A DNA stretch of 64,000 bases from Anderseniella sp963698275. Its GTDB lineage: Bacteria > Pseudomonadota > Alphaproteobacteria > Rhizobiales > Aestuariivirgaceae. Position numbers and translations under genes: made by a program. Positions within the stretch are counted from its first letter, which is position 1. Each line of letters opens with the position of its first letter. The notes below the pieces were generated by a model that worked only from the letters and a program-made list of their open reading frames with translations, ran no database searches and was not told where the DNA came from. The stretch lies in NCBI GenBank assembly GCA_963698275.1, contig CAVOQE010000011.1, positions 1-64,000 on the forward strand. Reading direction: 5' to 3'. Shown piece after piece: positions 60,393-64,000 of this stretch.

Positions 60393-61883
60393 TCAGCTCA
60401 GCGTTCGCCGCACCGCATCTGTCCAGCCGGCTATTTTGCGCTGCCGGACCGCCTGTTTCATCTTCGGTTTGAAGCGCTGGTCGAGAGCCCACGATTTTGC
60501 AAAGCCGGACGCGTTGGGCCACAATCCCACGCGCGAAGCGGCAAGCCATGCGGCACCTAAGGCGGTGGTTTCGAGAACCTCCGGCCGGTCAACCGGTGCG
60601 TTCAGCATGTCGGCAAGGCGTTGCATGGTCCAGTCTGATGCAACCATGCCGCCGTCGACACGCAGCACGGTCTTGCGGGCGGTTTCAGACTTCCAGTCCT
60701 TCTGCATCGCCGCCAGCAGATCATGGGTCTGGTAGCACACTGCCTCAAGGGCGGCGTGGGCCAGTTCATTGGGGCCGGAGGCGCGCGTCAGGCCGAAAAT
60801 CGCGCCACGGGCATCTGCGTCCCAATGGGGTGCGCCGAGACCGGTGAAGGCGGGAACCAGATAGACATCCTGTTCCGGGTCGGCCCGGGCCGCCATGGCG
60901 CCACTGTCGCTGGCGGCTTTCAGAAAGCCCATCTCATCACGCAGCCACTGCACGGTGGCACCGGCCATGAAAATCGAGCCTTCCAGCGCATAGGTTGTCT
61001 TGCCATCAAGCCGATAGGCAATGGTGGTCAGCAGCCGGTTTTTCGACCGCACCATGTCGGTGCCGGTATTGAGCAGGGCAAAGCACCCGGTACCATAGGT
61101 TGACTTCATCATGCCGGGCTTGAAACAGGCATTGCCGATTGTAGCCGCCTGCTGATCGCCGGCCACGCCCATGACGGGTATGGCTGCTCCGAGGATCGAT
61201 GGATCGGTGACACCGAAATCCGCCGAACAATCGAGCACGTCCGGCAGCACATTTGCCGGAACGTCCAGTACTTTGAGCAGGCCCGCATCCCACTTGTTCG
61301 TCCTGATGTTGAACATCAGCGTGCGCGAGGCGTTGGTGGCGTCGGTAACATGTGACGCGCCGCCGGTGAGCCGCCAGATCAGGAAACTGTCGATGGTGCC
61401 GAAAGCAATGCGTCCGGCTTCCGCCTTCTTGCGCAGGCCTTTCACGTTATCCAGCAGCCACGACACTTTGGTGCCGGAAAAGTAAGGGTCGAGCAGCAGC
61501 CCGGTTTTTGCGCTGAAGCTTTTCTCGTACCCGGCCTGTTTCAGCTTTGCGCAGAAATCAGACGTACGCCGGTCCTGCCAGACGATTGCCCTGTGCACAC
61601 ACCTGCCTGTCTCGCGATCCCACATGAGCGTGGTTTCGCGCTGGTTGGTGATGCCGATTGCGGCTATGTCCGACGGCTTGATCCGGGCTTTGCCGATGGC
61701 GTCCCTGCAGGTGGCGACAACGCTTGACCAGATGTCTTCCGGGTCATGCTCGACCCAGCCGGACTTGGGGAAATGCTGGGTAAATTCCTGCTGGCCCACG
61801 GCGACAATTTTCTGACCCCGGTCAAAAATGATCGCCCGCGAAGATGTTGTGCCCTGATCAATGGCTAGAACATAATTGCCCAT
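60393..61883 (-). CDS. glpK: Glycerol kinase
   Basis: The protein has 496 residues of the FGGY family. YVLAIDQGTTSSRAIIFDR is the phosphate-1 loop, and NQRETTLMWDRETGRCVHR, GVAGDQQAATIGNACFKPG and LRVDGGMVASDWTMQRLADM are conserved GlpK blocks. It phosphorylates glycerol for GlpD. The ATG at 61883 is preferred over a GTG five codons upstream. It is the last gene of glpR-glpD-glpK. Confidence 0.95.
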   Translation of the reverse strand: MGNYVLAIDQGTTSSRAIIFDRGQKIVAVGQQEFTQHFPKSGWVEHDPEDIWSSVVATCRDAIGKARIKPSDIAAIGITNQRETTLMWDRETGRCVHRAIVWQDRRTSDFCAKLKQAGYEKSFSAKTGLLLDPYFSGTKVSWLLDNVKGLRKKAEAGRIAFGTIDSFLIWRLTGGASHVTDATNASRTLMFNIRTNKWDAGLLKVLDVPANVLPDVLDCSADFGVTDPSILGAAIPVMGVAGDQQAATIGNACFKPGMMKSTYGTGCFALLNTGTDMVRSKNRLLTTIAYRLDGKTTYALEGSIFMAGATVQWLRDEMGFLKAASDSGAMAARADPEQDVYLVPAFTGLGAPHWDADARGAIFGLTRASGPNELAHAALEAVCYQTHDLLAAMQKDWKSETARKTVLRVDGGMVASDWTMQRLADMLNAPVDRPEVLETTALGAAWLAASRVGLWPNASGFAKSWALDQRFKPKMKQAVRQRKIAGWTDAVRRTLS

Positions 61884-61907
61884 TGTGTGCCCCGTCACTG
61901 CAACCGC

Positions 61908-63470
61908 CTAACGAAGGACGGTTTCGCCTGTTGTCGTATGCATGGTTTTTGCAGCACGATCCATGAAGTGCTGCAAGGCCTGTATCTGTTCGCTGTCAAA
62001 GGCGATGCCGAGTTTGGTGCGCCGGAACAAGACGTCCTGTGCCGTGAGCGCCCATTCGTGGCGCATCAGGTAGGTAACTTCTGCCTCGTGCAAACCATTG
62101 CCGAACGCTATGCCCAGATCAGCGGGCTTTTTCGCATCGCCCAGTACCATCGCTGCCCGTGTACCGTAGTGGCGCACAAGCCGGGTGATCAGCCTGCGGT
62201 CCAGAAGCGGGCGGGTGGTGGCATATTCATCGACCAGCGCATCAAACCCCTGCACGGCAAAGTCCCCGCCGGGAAGGGCGGCGTCTGCCGTCCAGGACGG
62301 CTGGCGGGCACCCAGGGCTTTTTCTATGTCTTTCAGAATCTCTTCTGCCAGCACCCGGAACGTGGTGATCTTGCCGCCAAAAATGTTGATCAGCAGCCCC
62401 GCATTATTATCGCCATCAGTGCGGATCACGTAATCCCGGGTGGCTTCCTGCGCCTTGCTGGCTCCGTCGTCGTACAAGGGACGCACACCGGAATAGGTCC
62501 ATACGACATCTGACTTCGTGACGGGCTCTGCGAAATACTCGCTCGCCATGGAGCACAGATATTCGATCTCGTCGGATGATATTTCCGGCTTGCCCATGTC
62601 ATGCCCGTGTTCGGCGTCAGTGGTGCCGATCAGGGTGTAGTCGCCCTCATAGGGGATGGCGAAGATGATGCGGTTGTCGTCATTCTGGAATATGTAGGCC
62701 TTGTCGTGGGCAAACTTACGCCGGATGACAATATGACTGCCGCGCACCAGGCGGACATTGCGGGCGTCATTTTGTCCGAAAACCTCCCTCAACACGCTGT
62801 CGACCCAGGGCCCCGCGGCATTGACGATGATGCCCGCGGTGACCGTCTGCCTGCGGCCTGAGAGCGTGTCTTCCATCTCGACCCGCCACTGGCCGTCGGT
62901 GCGTTGCGCGCGGGCAACTGTGGTATGTGTCCGCATGTCAGCGCCGCGCTGCGCGGCATCGAGAGCATTCAACACAACCAGGCGGGAATCCTCGACCCAG
63001 CAGTCGGAATATTCAAAAGCCTTTTTGAACAACGGTTTCAACGGCTTGCCGACTTCATCATGTTGCAGGTTCACGCTGGATGTCGGTGGCAACAATTTCC
63101 GCCCGCCGATGTGGTCATACAGGAACAGCCCCAGCCGCAGCAGCCAGGCCGGGCGCAGGCCGGAATGATGCGGCAGGACAAACCGCATCGGCCAGATGAT
63201 ATGCGGTGCGTTCTTCCACAGCACTTCGCGCTCCATCAGTGCCTTGCGCACCAGCATGAACTCATAATGCTCCAGATAGCGCAGGCCGCCATGAACCAGT
63301 TTCGTGGAGGCCGATGATGTGCCGCCGCCGAAATCGCCTGCCTCGCACAGGCATACCGAATAGCCGCGGCCAACCGCATCGCGGGCGATGCCGCAGCCAT
63401 TGATGCCGCCGCCAATGACCAGCACGTCATAATGAGGGGTCAGGTCTGCGTGCTGCGACTGCTTGTTCAT
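61908..63470 (-). CDS. glpD: Glycerol-3-phosphate dehydrogenase (aerobic)
   Basis: This FAD-dependent enzyme has 520 residues. VLVIGGGINGCGIARDAVGR is the dinucleotide fold, FGGGTSSASTKLVHGGLRYL the family signature, and IFGGKITTFRVLAEEI lies in the C-terminal half. It is peripheral at the inner membrane and feeds electrons to ubiquinone. ATG overlaps the glpR stop by 4 nt. Confidence 0.96.
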   Translation of the reverse strand: MNKQSQHADLTPHYDVLVIGGGINGCGIARDAVGRGYSVCLCEAGDFGGGTSSASTKLVHGGLRYLEHYEFMLVRKALMEREVLWKNAPHIIWPMRFVLPHHSGLRPAWLLRLGLFLYDHIGGRKLLPPTSSVNLQHDEVGKPLKPLFKKAFEYSDCWVEDSRLVVLNALDAAQRGADMRTHTTVARAQRTDGQWRVEMEDTLSGRRQTVTAGIIVNAAGPWVDSVLREVFGQNDARNVRLVRGSHIVIRRKFAHDKAYIFQNDDNRIIFAIPYEGDYTLIGTTDAEHGHDMGKPEISSDEIEYLCSMASEYFAEPVTKSDVVWTYSGVRPLYDDGASKAQEATRDYVIRTDGDNNAGLLINIFGGKITTFRVLAEEILKDIEKALGARQPSWTADAALPGGDFAVQGFDALVDEYATTRPLLDRRLITRLVRHYGTRAAMVLGDAKKPADLGIAFGNGLHEAEVTYLMRHEWALTAQDVLFRRTKLGIAFDSEQIQALQHFMDRAAKTMHTTTGETVLR

Positions 63471-64000
63471 TCAGCCGCCTTTCCGGCCGTCATGTCTGCT
63501 TGCGCAATCTCGAGGCGGATTTTAGCAACGCTGCAGATCTTCTGGATGGAGCGGGGAGGCTGCTCGTCGGTGACGAAGACATCGATGTCTTCCAGCTGGC
63601 CGATCTGTACCGGTGCACGACGTTCGAACTTGCCGGTATCGGCCGCCAGTATGGAGGTGCGGGCCTGGCCCAGAATGGCCTGTGACACGCGCACCTCGCG
63701 GTAATCAAAGTCAAGCAGGCAGCCTTCTTCATCAATGGCGGAAGTCCCGATCACGGCAAAGTCGACCTTGAATTGCCGGATCAGGTCAATCGCTGCGGCA
63801 CCGACAATGCCGCCATCGCTCTTGCGCACCATGCCGCCCGACACCACCACTTCAACACCCGGCGCGTCGGACAGTATGTAGGCGACATTGAGGTTGTTGG
63901 TGATCACCATCAAACCCTGGTGGCGGCGCAGGGCATAGGCAACCTGCTCGGTTGTGGTGCCGATATTGAGGATCAGCGATGAATTGTCCGGGATCATTTC
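63467..64000 (-). CDS. glpR: DeoR-family glycerol regulator, partial at window edge
   Basis: Only the C-terminal 177 or so residues are present. The N-terminal helix-turn-helix lies beyond base 64000. The effector-binding domain is clear: SLILNIGTTTEQVAYALRRH, VITNNLNVAYIL, GGIVGAAAIDLI and TSILAADTGKFERRAPVQIG. Overlap with glpD and context point to GlpR, the glycerol-3-phosphate-responsive repressor. Confidence 0.9.
   Translation of the reverse strand, partial: EMIPDNSSLILNIGTTTEQVAYALRRHQGLMVITNNLNVAYILSDAPGVEVVVSGGMVRKSDGGIVGAAAIDLIRQFKVDFAVIGTSAIDEEGCLLDFDYREVRVSQAILGQARTSILAADTGKFERRAPVQIGQLEDIDVFVTDEQPPRSIQKICSVAKIRLEIAQADMTAGKAAE

Noticed and set aside
1..64000. tRNA, rRNA, CRISPR arrays, transposases or integrases
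   Set aside because: I looked for cloverleaf-like sequences, regular spaced repeats and mobile-element proteins, and found none I can support.

Overview
The window is a chromosomal stretch from an alphaproteobacterium. A marine or soil Hyphomicrobiales-type organism is the best guess. The evidence is the malate thiokinase/malyl-CoA lyase module, the ScfR-type regulator, the DppABCDF and GlpRDK loci, the split glycine dehydrogenase, and the general protein style. I see no rRNA, tRNA, CRISPR array, transposase or integrase.

Layout. 0.1-1.1 kb: a doubtful small ORF and a membrane protein. 1.2-9.0 kb (minus): a six-gene threonine-to-glycine operon (short-chain threonine dehydrogenase, 2-amino-3-ketobutyrate CoA ligase-type enzyme, AcoX/NAD-kinase-like protein, gcvPA, gcvPB, SHMT). 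9.5-13.2 kb: stress-type single genes (CspA, an Arg-rich secreted protein, UspA, an EEP-family hydrolase, a small Thr/Pro-rich membrane protein) and a pair of strong adjacent hairpins. 13.2-14.0 kb: a gene-free repeat region. 14.0-25.9 kb: an accessory-looking block with two arms. The minus arm is envelope-related (CDP-alcohol phosphatidyltransferase, OpgB/LtaS-like membrane sulfatase-fold protein, UPF0104 membrane protein, GT4 glycosyltransferase, FkbM methyltransferase). The plus arm is a six-gene operon resembling pterin/riboflavin chemistry (PTPS/QueD-like, methyltransferase, RibD-type reductase, GTP cyclohydrolase II, MDR dehydrogenase, inositol-phosphatase family). Between the arms lie a cytochrome b561, an EEP hydrolase and a broken fragment of opgG. 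Intact opgGH follow at 26.3-30.1 kb. A repeat of about 80 bp occurs in the same orientation on both sides of the 13.7-30.3 kb segment.

30.4-34.8 kb: fused MFS/spermidine synthase-like protein, agmatinase-family ureohydrolase and a DUF808 protein. 35.2-42.4 kb (minus): a cobalamin riboswitch followed by btuB-btuF-btuC-btuD-exbB-exbD-exbD-tonB, with nearly every junction overlapping. This looks like a self-contained, energised vitamin B12 uptake operon. 42.9-46.7 kb: a diguanylate cyclase and a GGDEF(degenerate)-EAL protein. 46.7-52.6 kb: an ScfR-type regulator, a decayed 2-hydroxyacid dehydrogenase, mtkB, mtkA and a small DUF442-like gene, with malyl-CoA lyase divergent (serine-cycle/glyoxylate chemistry). 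52.6-53.9 kb: MFS permease. 54.1-60.4 kb: dppABC, a small unknown membrane protein, and dppDF. 60.4-64.0 kb (minus): glpR (cut by the window edge)-glpD-glpK.

The least explained part is the 14-26 kb block, above all the operon headed by a QueD/PTPS homologue that has lost its recognisable catalytic residues. I infer an uncharacterised biosynthetic pathway starting from GTP, possibly tied to envelope lipid or glycan decoration. The genes are visible; the product is not known.
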